A stretch of 17,339 bases of DNA. Source: JAICYJ01 sp045806525 (GTDB lineage Bacteria; Actinomycetota; Thermoleophilia; Gaiellales; JAICJC01). Below the pieces are notes generated by a model. The model had not been told where the DNA came from. It ran no database searches and was given only the letters and a program-made list of their open reading frames with translations. Positions 6,340 through 13,304 of the stretch are shown here, in pieces. The position numbers were made by a program, and so were the translations under genes. How positions within the stretch are numbered: position 1 is the stretch's first letter; each line of letters opens with the position of its first letter. The stretch covers positions 1-17,339 of the forward strand of contig JBJMJD010000075.1 in the NCBI GenBank assembly GCA_045806525.1. Direction: 5' to 3'.

Positions 6340-7429
6340 CGGCATCCTCGTCAGACGACACGGCCTGCACCTGCGTCGAGGAGATCCTGTTGCGCTCCGC
6401 GGCCTGGATCAGCGAGCTGCGGGCCTGCTCGAACGACGCGAGCATCGAAGCCTGCGCCTGCGCGGCGCTCGCCACCAGCTCGTCGGCCTCGTGCCGGCGG
6501 GCTTCCGCCTGCTCCAGGATCTCGGCTACGCGGGCCTGGGCCTGGGCATCGCGGTCGGCGAGCGACTGCTCGAAGCGCTCGCGCTCCTCCCGCAGCTCCT
6601 GCTCGACCTGCTGGCGCAGGCGATCGCCCTCCTTGCGGGCCTTGTTCACGATCTTCTCGGCGTGAGCGCTGGCCTCGTCGATGTGACGCCGCCCGACGCT
6701 GGTGGCGTCCTCGATCAACCGCTGACGCTCGGCCAGGATGTCGTCGATCTCGAGCGCACTTGCTTCGCGCAGGTTGTGAAGCTCGTTCTTGACGAGACCC
6801 TCGAGCGACTCGATGGCCGCATCCACGGCCTGGGACAGGCCGCCCAGGTCGGCGTGGGGACGCTCGGCGACGACCGGCTCGGGCAGGCTCGTCACCGGCG
6901 GCTCACCGGCCGGCTCGTCGGGGATGCTCTCGACCAGCACCAGCTCCGGCTCAGCCTCGGGCTCGGCGGACACCTCGGGCTGATGCCAGCCGTCGTGATC
7001 GGCGGGAACCGGCTCCTGATCCGCCTCGACCTCGGCGACGGGCTCGTACGCGTCGTCCGCGTCGTGTTCAGCCTCGACCTCCGCCTGCTCAGCGACGGGC
7101 TCATCCTCAAGCTGGGCGGCGGGCTCGTGCCGATGCTCCGGCTCCGGCTCGGGCTCGGCTACGGGCTGCTCGTCACGCTGGAACCGCTCCGGCTGCGACG
7201 CCGGGGCTTCGACCAGCTGGTCGGCGATCGATCCCAGGAACTGATCGACCTCCTCCGGGTTGTACCCGGTGGGCGTCAGGGAGAACGATGCGTTGCGCAG
7301 CTCGGCCAGGTCGATCGAGCCGGGTGTCGCGTCTGCCAGCTCCGCGAGGAAGCGATCGACCTCCTCCGGGTTGTAGCCGGTCGGGGTGAGCGAGAACGAC
7401 GCGGTACGAATGCTCGCCGGATCGATCAT
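6311..7429 (-). CDS. DivIVA-like coiled-coil protein with duplicated DivIVA head motif
   Basis: A 372-residue protein. Residues 2-34 and 39-71 are two copies of one module, each containing FSLTPTGYNPEEVDxFL, the short DivIVA head motif that normally occurs once at the N-terminus and helps target membrane curvature. Residues about 75-200 form an acidic, Glu/Pro-rich linker with repeated 'EPVAE'-like units. Residues about 205-348 are a long coiled coil rich in Glu, Arg, Gln and Ala. A short acidic tail ends the protein. DivIVA/Wag31 proteins organise poles and septa, and cell-wall growth, in actinobacteria. This one lacks the standard single full-length DivIVA N-domain and is more likely a DivIVA-domain paralogue than the essential Wag31. 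AGGAGG at 7440-7445 lies 10 nt before the ATG. Its stop lies inside the HD-GYP gene. Confidence 0.8.
   Translation of the reverse strand: MIDPASIRTASFSLTPTGYNPEEVDRFLAELADATPGSIDLAELRNASFSLTPTGYNPEEVDQFLGSIADQLVEAPASQPERFQRDEQPVAEPEPEPEHRHEPAAQLEDEPVAEQAEVEAEHDADDAYEPVAEVEADQEPVPADHDGWHQPEVSAEPEAEPELVLVESIPDEPAGEPPVTSLPEPVVAERPHADLGGLSQAVDAAIESLEGLVKNELHNLREASALEIDDILAERQRLIEDATSVGRRHIDEASAHAEKIVNKARKEGDRLRQQVEQELREERERFEQSLADRDAQAQARVAEILEQAEARRHEADELVASAAQAQASMLASFEQARSSLIQAAERNRISSTQVQAVSSDEDADEHDTTAAA
7217..7426 (-). repeat. Tandem repeat encoding the doubled DivIVA head motif
   Basis: Two units of about 99 bp, 7328-7426 and 7217-7315, offset by 111 bp. The encoded modules share 'ID', then ASFSLTPTGYNPEEVD and FL, with differences mainly at the edges. 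The DNA copies differ at several synonymous third positions, so the duplication is not recent and the protein motif has been kept. Confidence 0.85.
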
Positions 7430-7477
7430 TGTGAAGGCGCCTCCTGATGAAGCATGGAACGTTGGACAACAACGGGG

Positions 7478-7506
7478 TCGATAGCCTTATCGGCCATCCG
7501 TTCTAA
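7478..7506 (-). promoter_or_regulatory. Candidate promoter of the divIVA-like gene
   Basis: On the minus strand TTAGAA (7501-7506) and TATCGA (7478-7483) are separated by 17 bp. Both hexamers match consensus poorly. A CGATA-N4-TATCG inverted repeat (7479-7492) overlaps the -10. Start would be near 7471, leaving a leader of about 40 nt with AGGAGG. Weak. Confidence 0.3.
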
Positions 7507-7558
7507 CCCTTTAGGGCTGTTGCACCCCCCGTGGCAGGACGTGGCGGCGATGGGACGG

Positions 7559-7564
7559 TAGTGT
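7559..7564 (+). promoter_or_regulatory. -10 element of the arginase gene
   Basis: TAGTGT, with the predicted transcription start at 7571, two bases before GTG 7573. The element lies inside the reading frame that would follow from GTG 7531, which argues against that upstream start. Confidence 0.45.
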
Positions 7565-7572
7565 TCGCGGCC

Positions 7573-8502
7573 GTGGCGGAGAGCGGCACATCACGAGGCG
7601 ACAGGCGCCCGATCGGCGTGATCGGCGCGACGCTCGATCTCGGCTCGGGGCGCCGCGGCGTCGACATGGGGCCGTCGGCGATCCGCTACGCGCAGCTGGG
7701 CGAGCGGATCGAGGCGATGGGCCTACCCATCCACGACCACGGCAACGTGCGCACCGGCATGGTGGAGGCGCTCGACCAGGGCGATCCCTCCGCGCGCTAC
7801 TGGAGCGCCATAAAGCGCACCTGTGAGGAGCTCGCAGACCACGTCGCGGCAACGGTGAACGACGGCGAGATGCCGCTCGTGCTGGGCGGCGACCATTCGA
7901 TCGCGATCGGCACGCTGGGCGGGCTGGCGCGCGCCCACGGAGCACCCGGCGGCGTGGTGTGGCTGGACGCGCACACCGACATCAACACACCGACGACCTC
8001 CCCCAGCGGCAACGTGCACGGCATGCCGATGGCGGTGGCTCTGGGCCTGGCCGACGATCCTCGCTTCCAGGCGTCCGCCTGGCCGCTGCCGATGATCACG
8101 CAGGAGCACACCGTGCTGGTGGGCATCCGCAGCGTCGACGGCGGGGAGCGGGCCCGGCTGCAGGAACTGGGCGTGCGGGTGTTCACCATGGAGGACATCG
8201 ATCGCCACGGCATGCGCGACGTGATGGAGCAGGCGATCTCGATCGCATCCGGCGCGGCCTTCATGCACGTGTCGCTGGACATGGACGTGCTCGACCCGGA
8301 CCAGGCGCCGGGCGTGGGCACGCCGGTGCGAGGCGGGATCACCTACCGGGAGGCGCACCTGGCAATGGAGATGCTTTCCACCAGCGGCACGGTGTCGTCG
8401 GTCGAGGTGGTCGAGGTCAACCCGGTGCTGGACGAGCACAACGCCACCGCCACGCTGGCCGTGGAGCTGGTGCTGTCGGCGCTGGGCGCCCGCATCCTCT
8501 AG
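7573..8502 (+). CDS. rocF: Arginase (ureohydrolase family)
   Basis: A 309-residue manganese enzyme that hydrolyses L-arginine to ornithine and urea. The binuclear metal site is intact: GGDHS (His108), DAHTDIN (Asp132, His134, Asp136) and SLDMDVLDP (Asp236, Asp238). DINTPTTSPSGNVHGMP after the second motif is the arginase signature for binding the alpha-amino/carboxyl end of arginine and separates it from agmatinase and formiminoglutamase. EVVEVNP near the end is the conserved final motif. A start at GTG 7531 would add 14 unconserved residues; GTG 7573 was preferred because a TAGTGT hexamer sits just upstream and family proteins begin near here. It is monocistronic: divergent from divIVA and convergent with rarA. 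It points to arginine use as a nitrogen source or ornithine supply; no urease or ornithine gene is in the window. Confidence 0.92.
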   Translation: MAESGTSRGDRRPIGVIGATLDLGSGRRGVDMGPSAIRYAQLGERIEAMGLPIHDHGNVRTGMVEALDQGDPSARYWSAIKRTCEELADHVAATVNDGEMPLVLGGDHSIAIGTLGGLARAHGAPGGVVWLDAHTDINTPTTSPSGNVHGMPMAVALGLADDPRFQASAWPLPMITQEHTVLVGIRSVDGGERARLQELGVRVFTMEDIDRHGMRDVMEQAISIASGAAFMHVSLDMDVLDPDQAPGVGTPVRGGITYREAHLAMEMLSTSGTVSSVEVVEVNPVLDEHNATATLAVELVLSALGARIL

Positions 8503-8515
8503 CGCCGATGCGCGG

Positions 8516-9763
8516 TTAGCGCTCGCCCTCGCTTGGCTCGTAGTAGACGGTGCCCAGCAGCTCGTCCGGCAGGTACTGCTGCTCCACCCAGCCGCCCGGG
8601 TAGTCGTGCGGGTAGCGGTAGCCCTGGCCGTGGCCCAGCTTGGCGGCGCCGGCGTAGCTGGCATCGCGCAGCGGCTTGGGCGGTCGCAGGTTGCCGCGCT
8701 CGCGAACGTCCTGGCCGGCCCGCTGGATGGCCACGTAGCTGGCGTTCGACTTGGGCGCGCGGGCCAGGTAGGCGACCGCCTGCGAGAGGTTGATGCGGCA
8801 CTCGGGCAGCCCCACGAACTCGACCGCGCGGGCGCAGGCCACCGCCACCTGCAGCGCCTGAGGATCGGCGTTGCCGACGTCCTCCGACGCGAACACGATC
8901 ATCCGCCGGGCGATGAACTTCGGATCCTCGCCGCCGGCGATCATCACGGCCAGGTAGTAGATGGCCGCGTCGGCGTCGGAGCCTCGCATGCTCTTGATGA
9001 AGGCCGAGGTGACGTCGTAGTGGTGGTCGCCGCCCTTGTCGTACAGCAGCGGCCGCTTGCGGGCTGCGTCGTGCACGTTGTCGCTGCTGACCGGCTCGCC
9101 GCCGGCGGCCGCCACGGCGGCCTCCAGGATGTTCAGCGCGTTGCGGGCGTCGCCGCCGGCAGCGGCCACGATCTCGTCGCGGATCTCGTCGGGCAGCGTG
9201 ATCGCCAGCTCGGTCTCGCCGCGGCGGACGACGCCGGCCAGGTCATCGCGGTCAAGCGGCTGCAGCTCGAACAGCTGGCACCGCGACAGCAGCGCCGAGT
9301 TGACCTCGAAGTAGGGGTTCTCGGTGGTGGCGCCGATCAGCGTCACCAGGCCCGACTCGACGCCGGGCAGCAGCGCATCCTGCTGCGCCTTGTTGAACCG
9401 GTGGATCTCGTCCAGGAACAGGATCGTCTTCTGCCCGGTCTGGCCCAGTCGCTGCTCGGACTCCGACAGCACCCGCCGCACATCGGCGATGCCGACCTGC
9501 ACCGCCGACAGCTCCTCGAAGTGGGCACGCGTGGTGTGGGCGACGATCCGGGCCAGCGTCGTCTTGCCGGTGCCCGGCGGCCCGTAGAAGATCATCGATC
9601 CCACCCGGTCCTCTGCGATCGCGCGCTGCAGGGCGCTGCCCTCGCCGATCACGTCGCGCTGACCGGCGAACTCGTCGAGCGCCTGCGGCCGCACCCGCTG
9701 CGGCAGCGGCGCCTGCGCACCCAGACGGCCTCCGGCCGCGTCCGCGAACAGGTCATTCGCCAT
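8516..9763 (-). CDS. rarA: Replication-associated recombination protein A (RarA/MgsA), AAA+ ATPase
   Basis: A 415-residue clamp-loader-like AAA+ ATPase that acts at stalled replication forks together with SSB and recombination proteins. Walker A is GPPGTGKT (61-68), Walker B is LFLDEIHRF (115-123), and sensor 1 is GATTENP (144-150) followed by the SRC arginine motif (about 159-161). The C-terminal region has the family features ASEDVGNADPQAL, GLPECRINLSQAVAYLA and the final YPHDYPGGWVEQQYLP. Length is normal for RarA. ATG 9763 is six bases from a TAGCCT hexamer, so the mRNA is probably leaderless. It converges with arginase, 13 nt apart, and diverges from the DUF1385 gene. Confidence 0.95.
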   Translation of the reverse strand: MANDLFADAAGGRLGAQAPLPQRVRPQALDEFAGQRDVIGEGSALQRAIAEDRVGSMIFYGPPGTGKTTLARIVAHTTRAHFEELSAVQVGIADVRRVLSESEQRLGQTGQKTILFLDEIHRFNKAQQDALLPGVESGLVTLIGATTENPYFEVNSALLSRCQLFELQPLDRDDLAGVVRRGETELAITLPDEIRDEIVAAAGGDARNALNILEAAVAAAGGEPVSSDNVHDAARKRPLLYDKGGDHHYDVTSAFIKSMRGSDADAAIYYLAVMIAGGEDPKFIARRMIVFASEDVGNADPQALQVAVACARAVEFVGLPECRINLSQAVAYLARAPKSNASYVAIQRAGQDVRERGNLRPPKPLRDASYAGAAKLGHGQGYRYPHDYPGGWVEQQYLPDELLGTVYYEPSEGER

Positions 9764-9769
9764 GGCTGC

Positions 9770-9779
9770 AGGCTACACT
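9770..9779. promoter_or_regulatory. Bidirectional -10 region shared by rarA and the DUF1385 gene
   Basis: The ten bases AGGCTACACT hold TACACT on the plus strand (9774-9779) and TAGCCT on the minus strand (9775-9770), both TAnnnT and both using the same central TA. Seven bases past each hexamer lie exactly G9786 of the GTG start of the DUF1385 gene and A9763 of the ATG of rarA. Both mRNAs would be leaderless. Confidence 0.6.
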
Positions 9780-9785
9780 GAGCGG

Positions 9786-10595
9786 GTGGGCACGACAGAC
9801 AGAGAAACGGTGCGGCTGGGCGGCATGGCCCTGCGCAACGGCATCTTCGTGCACAGCCTCGATCACTGGGCGGCGGCGGTGCGAACACCGGAGGGCGAGC
9901 TGCGCCTGGCGTCCGGCCGCAAGCCCGAGCTGCCCGCGGGGCTGCTCGCCTTGCCGGGCGTCCGCGGCGTGCTGCGCATGGCCGAGATGGGATACCTGCT
10001 GCCGATCATGCGGCGCAGGCTGCCCGAGGCGCGGCTGCCGGTCGAGGGCGCCGGGAGCGGGGCCGCGCTGGCTGCCACCGTCGTCGTGTCCCGCGCGATC
10101 CGCGGCAGCCGGCTGTCGCCGCTGACGGCCGAGCTGCTGGGGGCATCCCTGGCGCTGGTGCCGGCCATGGCCTCGCTGCGCGGCTCGCAGGTGGCCGGAT
10201 ATCACGGCGCCGAGCACAAGGCGATCGGCGGCTACGAGCACGGCCAGGCCGCCGAGCAGGCCACGAAGGAGCATGACCGCTGCGGGTCGCACATGGTGGG
10301 GCCGATGCTGGCCGCCACCGTGATCGGAAACGTGCTCGTGAACCGGTTGCCGGCGTCGCGGCGCGGGCCGGCCCGGCTGGTCGCCGGGGTGGCTGCGATA
10401 GGTGCCGCCACCGAGGTGTTCGGCTGGATGACCCGCCACCACGACAACCCGGTCTCGCGCGCCCTTCGCTGGCCGGGGTACGAGCTGCAGCGCGTCGCGG
10501 CCACGCGTGAGCCGACCGAGCAGGAGCTCGAGGTGGCGCAGGCCGCGCTGCACGAGGTGCTGCGGCTGGAGGGCGCCGAGCCGCTCACCGCCTAG
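9786..10595 (+). CDS. DUF1385 (YqhQ-like) membrane protein
   Basis: A 269-residue protein. The N-terminal RLGGMALRNGIF.. and HWAAAVRTPEG correspond to the family's 'GGQAVMEGVMMR...AVR.pdG' start, somewhat diverged. The core signature YHGAEHKAIGGYE (139-151), with HDRCGSH (163-169) after it, is diagnostic of DUF1385. The end, YELQRVAATREPTEQELEVAQAALHEVL, is the usual C-terminal motif. Hydrophobic stretches near 93-104, 117-130, 172-186 and 198-213 suggest several membrane segments. The biochemical function of this widespread family is not established. GTG 9786 was chosen over ATG 9762 because the TACACT hexamer would start transcription on it, and the earlier ATG lies across the rarA start. 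The ftsH-like gene follows 48 bp downstream. Confidence 0.85.
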   Translation: MGTTDRETVRLGGMALRNGIFVHSLDHWAAAVRTPEGELRLASGRKPELPAGLLALPGVRGVLRMAEMGYLLPIMRRRLPEARLPVEGAGSGAALAATVVVSRAIRGSRLSPLTAELLGASLALVPAMASLRGSQVAGYHGAEHKAIGGYEHGQAAEQATKEHDRCGSHMVGPMLAATVIGNVLVNRLPASRRGPARLVAGVAAIGAATEVFGWMTRHHDNPVSRALRWPGYELQRVAATREPTEQELEVAQAALHEVLRLEGAEPLTA

Positions 10596-10605
10596 CCGCC
10601 GGATT

Positions 10606-10633
10606 TTGCAGACCGTGCAATACGCGGTAATCT
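10606..10633 (+). promoter_or_regulatory. Promoter of the ftsH-like gene
   Basis: TTGCAG (10606-10611), 16 bp, then TAATCT (10628-10633). Predicted start is 10640, four bases before ATG 10644, so the leader is too short for a ribosome-binding site. Confidence 0.55.
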
Positions 10634-10643
10634 GGACGGACCT

Positions 10644-12227
10644 ATGGATTTCTTTCAAGGCTTCGGGACGTGGCTGCTGTTGCTGCTCTGGCCGTTGGTG
10701 CTGCCGGCCTGCTTCATCGCCCTCGTCTTCTTCGCGTACAAGATGTGGCGGGCGATGCCCACCACCAAGCCGAACAAGATTCAGCCGGCCAGCGGCCACT
10801 CCGTGCGCTGGCACGACGTGGCCGGCGCGGACGAGGCGCGCGAGGAGCTGGAGGAGATCGTCGAGTTCCTGCGCGATCCCAAGCGGTTCAAGAAGCTCGG
10901 TGCGCGCGTGCCCAAGGGCGTGCTCCTGTACGGGCCGCCCGGCACCGGCAAGACGCTGATGGCCAAGGCCATCGCCACCGAGTCGGGCGCCAACTTCTAC
11001 TTCCAGAGCGCCTCGTCGTTCGTCGAGATGTTCGTCGGCGTCGGCTCGGCGCGGATCCGCCGCCTCTTCGCGGAGGCGCGCAAGCACCAGCCGTCGATCA
11101 TCTTCATCGACGAGCTGGACGCCGTCGGCACCGCCCGCTCTGGTGGCGCGCACAACCGCGAGCACGACCAGACGCTGAACCAGCTGCTCGTCGAGCTGGA
11201 CGGGTTCGACGAGGCCGACCGGCTGATCATCATGGGCGCGTCCAACCGGCTCGACGACCTCGATCCGGCGCTGCTGCGCCCGGGCCGGTTCGATCGCCAG
11301 ATCCACGTGGCGACCCCCGACCTGAAAGGGCGTCGCGAGATCCTCGCCGTGCACACCCGCAACAAGCCCCTGGCAGAGCCCGTCGACCTGGGCGTGATCG
11401 CGCGCCAGACGGCCGGGCTGACCGGTGCCGATCTGGCCAACATCTGCAACGAGGCTGCCATCCAGGCCGGGCGGGCGGGGGCCAAGGAGATCACGCCCTC
11501 GCACTTCAACGCCGCGGTCGAGCGGGTGGTGGCCGGGCTGCAGCAGCGCAAGCTGATCACCGACAAGGAGAAACGGGTGATCGCCTACCACGAGGCCGGT
11601 CACGCCCTGGTCGCGCGCCTGATGTCAGACGACATCCACAAGGTCACGATCGTGCCCCGCGGCCGGGCGCTCGGCTTCATGATGAGCCTGCCCGAGGAGG
11701 ACCGCTACGTGCTCTCCAAGGACGAGCTGGAGGACTGGCTGAAGGTCACGCTGGGCGGCCGCGCCGCCGAGCAGGTGGTGTTCGGCCGCATCACCAACGG
11801 CGCCGCCAACGACCTCGAGCGGGCCACGTCGGTCGCCCGTTCGATGGTGTTCGAGTGGGGCATGGGCAGCTCGACCACATCCCATCAGATGCGCGCCGAC
11901 AACTACTCCCTGTCGGAGGAGACCAAGCGGCTGCGCGACCACGAGCAGCGTGAGATCACCGACAGGGCCTACACCGAGGCGCTGCGGCTGGTGCTTGAGC
12001 ATCGCCGCCACCTGGATGTGCTGGCAAACGCGCTGCTCGACCAGGAGACGCTCGACCGAGACCAGATCGACGAGCTGCTGATCGACCTGCAGCCGGAGTC
12101 CAACGCATCCGGCCAGATCGGCGTGGAGCTACCGCGCGACGGCGCGGGCGCAGGCCAGCCCGCCGTGCACCGGCCAGAGCCGGTGCTGCACAGCGAGCCG
12201 CCGGAGCAGCCCGACCAGCACTCCTAG
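10644..12227 (+). CDS. FtsH-like AAA+ zinc metalloprotease lacking the periplasmic domain
   Basis: A 527-residue membrane-anchored ATP-dependent protease. One hydrophobic helix (about 9-32) replaces the usual two helices with an extracytoplasmic domain between them, so it is shorter than typical FtsH (about 600-800). The AAA+ module is complete: Walker A GPPGTGKT (97-104), pore loop MFVGVG (129-134), Walker B IIFIDELDA (152-160) and the SRH with LRPGRFDR (211-218). The peptidase site HEAGH (316-320) and the downstream Asp390 in GAANDLERAT complete the zinc ligands, so it should be active. After about residue 485 a Pro/Glu-rich tail is unlike the family. It is likely a second FtsH-type protease for cytoplasmic or membrane substrates. 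Its TAG stop shares CTAG with the stop of the convergent coiled-coil gene. Confidence 0.9.
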   Translation: MDFFQGFGTWLLLLLWPLVLPACFIALVFFAYKMWRAMPTTKPNKIQPASGHSVRWHDVAGADEAREELEEIVEFLRDPKRFKKLGARVPKGVLLYGPPGTGKTLMAKAIATESGANFYFQSASSFVEMFVGVGSARIRRLFAEARKHQPSIIFIDELDAVGTARSGGAHNREHDQTLNQLLVELDGFDEADRLIIMGASNRLDDLDPALLRPGRFDRQIHVATPDLKGRREILAVHTRNKPLAEPVDLGVIARQTAGLTGADLANICNEAAIQAGRAGAKEITPSHFNAAVERVVAGLQQRKLITDKEKRVIAYHEAGHALVARLMSDDIHKVTIVPRGRALGFMMSLPEEDRYVLSKDELEDWLKVTLGGRAAEQVVFGRITNGAANDLERATSVARSMVFEWGMGSSTTSHQMRADNYSLSEETKRLRDHEQREITDRAYTEALRLVLEHRRHLDVLANALLDQETLDRDQIDELLIDLQPESNASGQIGVELPRDGAGAGQPAVHRPEPVLHSEPPEQPDQHS

Positions 12228-12607
12228 CCGGCGGGCGTGTCGTCGGGCGCCACACCGTCCGCCGCGGCCGGCGGCGTGTCCACGACCTCCTCGGCCTCGC
12301 TCTCGACGGTTTCGCTGGACGCGTCGGAGGCCGCACCCTCGGCCCGCACGTCGGCGATCTCCTGCTCCTTTTCCGCGATCCTGTCGCGGAGCTCGTGCAC
12401 CTTGGTCGTCTGGTCGGCCAGCGAGTTGGGCGTCTCGCCCAGCGCGATCATGGCGGCGCCGAGGTCGGCCAGCGCCTCCTTCTCCTCGCCCTTGAGGCTG
12501 CGCAGCTGCATCTGCAGCTGGCCCGTCTTGGCCGTATCGGTGGTCTTCTCGACGACCGTGGTGGCCACGTCCGTCGCCTGCTGCTTGATCTTGTCAAGGA
12601 AGCCCAT
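12224..12607 (-). CDS. Small coiled-coil protein of unknown function
   Basis: A 127-residue hydrophilic protein. MGFLDKIKQQATDVATTVVEKT at the start is an amphipathic helix of the type seen in short actinobacterial coiled-coil or zinc-ribbon proteins. Residues about 25-90 form a predicted coiled coil rich in Glu, Lys, Leu and Ala, and the last 35 residues are acidic and disordered with many Pro, Asp and Glu. No enzyme motif or cysteine is seen. GGAGG four bases before the ATG supports the start. It converges with the ftsH-like gene (4-nt overlap) and diverges from the mce gene by 55 bp. The acidic tail could make it a protease substrate or adaptor, but that is only a guess from its neighbour. 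Confidence 0.75.
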   Translation of the reverse strand: MGFLDKIKQQATDVATTVVEKTTDTAKTGQLQMQLRSLKGEEKEALADLGAAMIALGETPNSLADQTTKVHELRDRIAEKEQEIADVRAEGAASDASSETVESEAEEVVDTPPAAADGVAPDDTPAG

Positions 12608-12647
12608 GCATCCTCCGTTTGCCGCTCGTTTGGCGTGGATGACCCAC

Positions 12648-12653
12648 TAGGAT
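12648..12653 (+). promoter_or_regulatory. -10 element of the mce-ychF operon
   Basis: TAGGAT, with predicted start at 12660, three bases before GTG 12663. No ribosome-binding site precedes that GTG. Confidence 0.5.
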
Positions 12654-12662
12654 CCGTGCGCA

Positions 12663-13088
12663 GTGCGCGCACAGACGATCCATCATATCGGGCATGCTGT
12701 CGATGATCTCAACGCCGCCATCGCGGACTACCAGCAGCGGCTGGGGGGCGTGCTCGAGCACCGTGAGACGGTGCCCGATCAGGGAGTGGAGGCGGCAACC
12801 ATGCTGCTGGGCGACGGCCGCGTCGAGCTGCTGCGTCCGCTGGGCGACGACACCCCGGTCGGCAAGTTCCTGTTAAACCGTGGACCCGGCATGCACCACA
12901 TGGCGCTGCGGGTCGACGATATCGAGCAGGCCCTGGACGACGCCGCCGCCGGCGGCGCCGAGCTGATCGACCAGCAGCCGCGCGTGGGCCTGTTCGGGCT
13001 GCGCGTGGCGTTCATCCATCCGCACAGCGTGCACGGCGTGCTGGTGGAACTCGTGCAACCAGTGAACGAAGGGAACGGGCATGGCTGA
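12663..13088 (+). CDS. mce: Methylmalonyl-CoA epimerase
   Basis: A 141-residue VOC-fold enzyme that interconverts (2R)- and (2S)-methylmalonyl-CoA in propionyl-CoA and succinyl-CoA metabolism. Two beta-alpha-beta-beta-beta modules are visible. HHIGHAVDDL (7-16) gives the first metal-ligand histidine, RGPGMHHMALRVDDI (73-87) the second at His79, and GVLVELVQP (125-133) the catalytic/metal glutamate at Glu129. HPHSVHGVLVEL is diagnostic for this enzyme rather than glyoxalase I. Length is normal. The GTG start is chosen because the HHIG strand begins within seven residues and TAGGAT is just upstream. The next gene starts inside its last eight bases, so translation is coupled. No mutase gene is in the window. 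Confidence 0.9.
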   Translation: MRAQTIHHIGHAVDDLNAAIADYQQRLGGVLEHRETVPDQGVEAATMLLGDGRVELLRPLGDDTPVGKFLLNRGPGMHHMALRVDDIEQALDDAAAGGAELIDQQPRVGLFGLRVAFIHPHSVHGVLVELVQPVNEGNGHG

Positions 13089-13290
13089 ATCGCGGGTCGA
13101 GATCGGGTTCGACGGCGGGCTCATCATCAGCGCGAAGGTGGCCGACGAAGAGTGGGCCAAGGTCGAGGCGGCGCTGGCCGCGGGCCGAGGCATGGTCAGC
13201 TTCAACGCCGAGGACACCGACCACCACGTCGACATCTCGAAGATCTGCTACGTGCGCCGCGAGGCGCGTGTGGGCCGGGTCGGGTTCTGA
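13081..13290 (+). CDS. Small conserved-looking protein (69 aa), possibly DUF3107-like
   Basis: The ATG lies within the last codons of mce (8-nt overlap) and follows an AAGGGA sequence. The 69-residue product reads as beta-strands (VEIGFDGGLIISAKV), a helix (EEWAKVEAALAAGRG), then a strand pair ending DISKICYVRRE. That order loosely resembles the actinobacterial DUF3107 family, where a helix precedes 'iPa.kIaYVe'. The resemblance is from memory and weak. Tight overlap and third-codon G/C use make it a real gene. Its position between mce and the ychF-like gene says nothing firm about function. Confidence 0.75.
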   Translation: MAESRVEIGFDGGLIISAKVADEEWAKVEAALAAGRGMVSFNAEDTDHHVDISKICYVRREARVGRVGF

Positions 13291-13304
13291 ACGGAGCTTC
13301 GTAG

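Noticed and set aside
5585..7447. Plus-strand open frame of about 620 codons antisense to the HD-GYP and divIVA-like genes
   Set aside because: Low-complexity Leu/Gly/Arg product with no family resemblance; the minus-strand genes show clear domains and ribosome-binding sites.
7531..7572. Arginase start at GTG 7531
   Set aside because: It adds 14 Gly/Val-rich residues not typical of arginases, lacks a ribosome-binding site and would contain the TAGTGT promoter element.
8503..8515. AGCGC/GCGCT hairpin between arginase and rarA as a terminator
   Set aside because: Only five pairs around a long loop, mostly overlapping the stop codons; not distinguishable from background in GC-rich DNA.
9753..11603. 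Minus-strand open frame of over 600 codons antisense to the DUF1385 and ftsH-like genes
   Set aside because: It is the shadow of GC-rich codon use in real genes on the other strand. Its product is Gln/Arg/His-rich without any domain, and it crosses two genes and an intergenic promoter.
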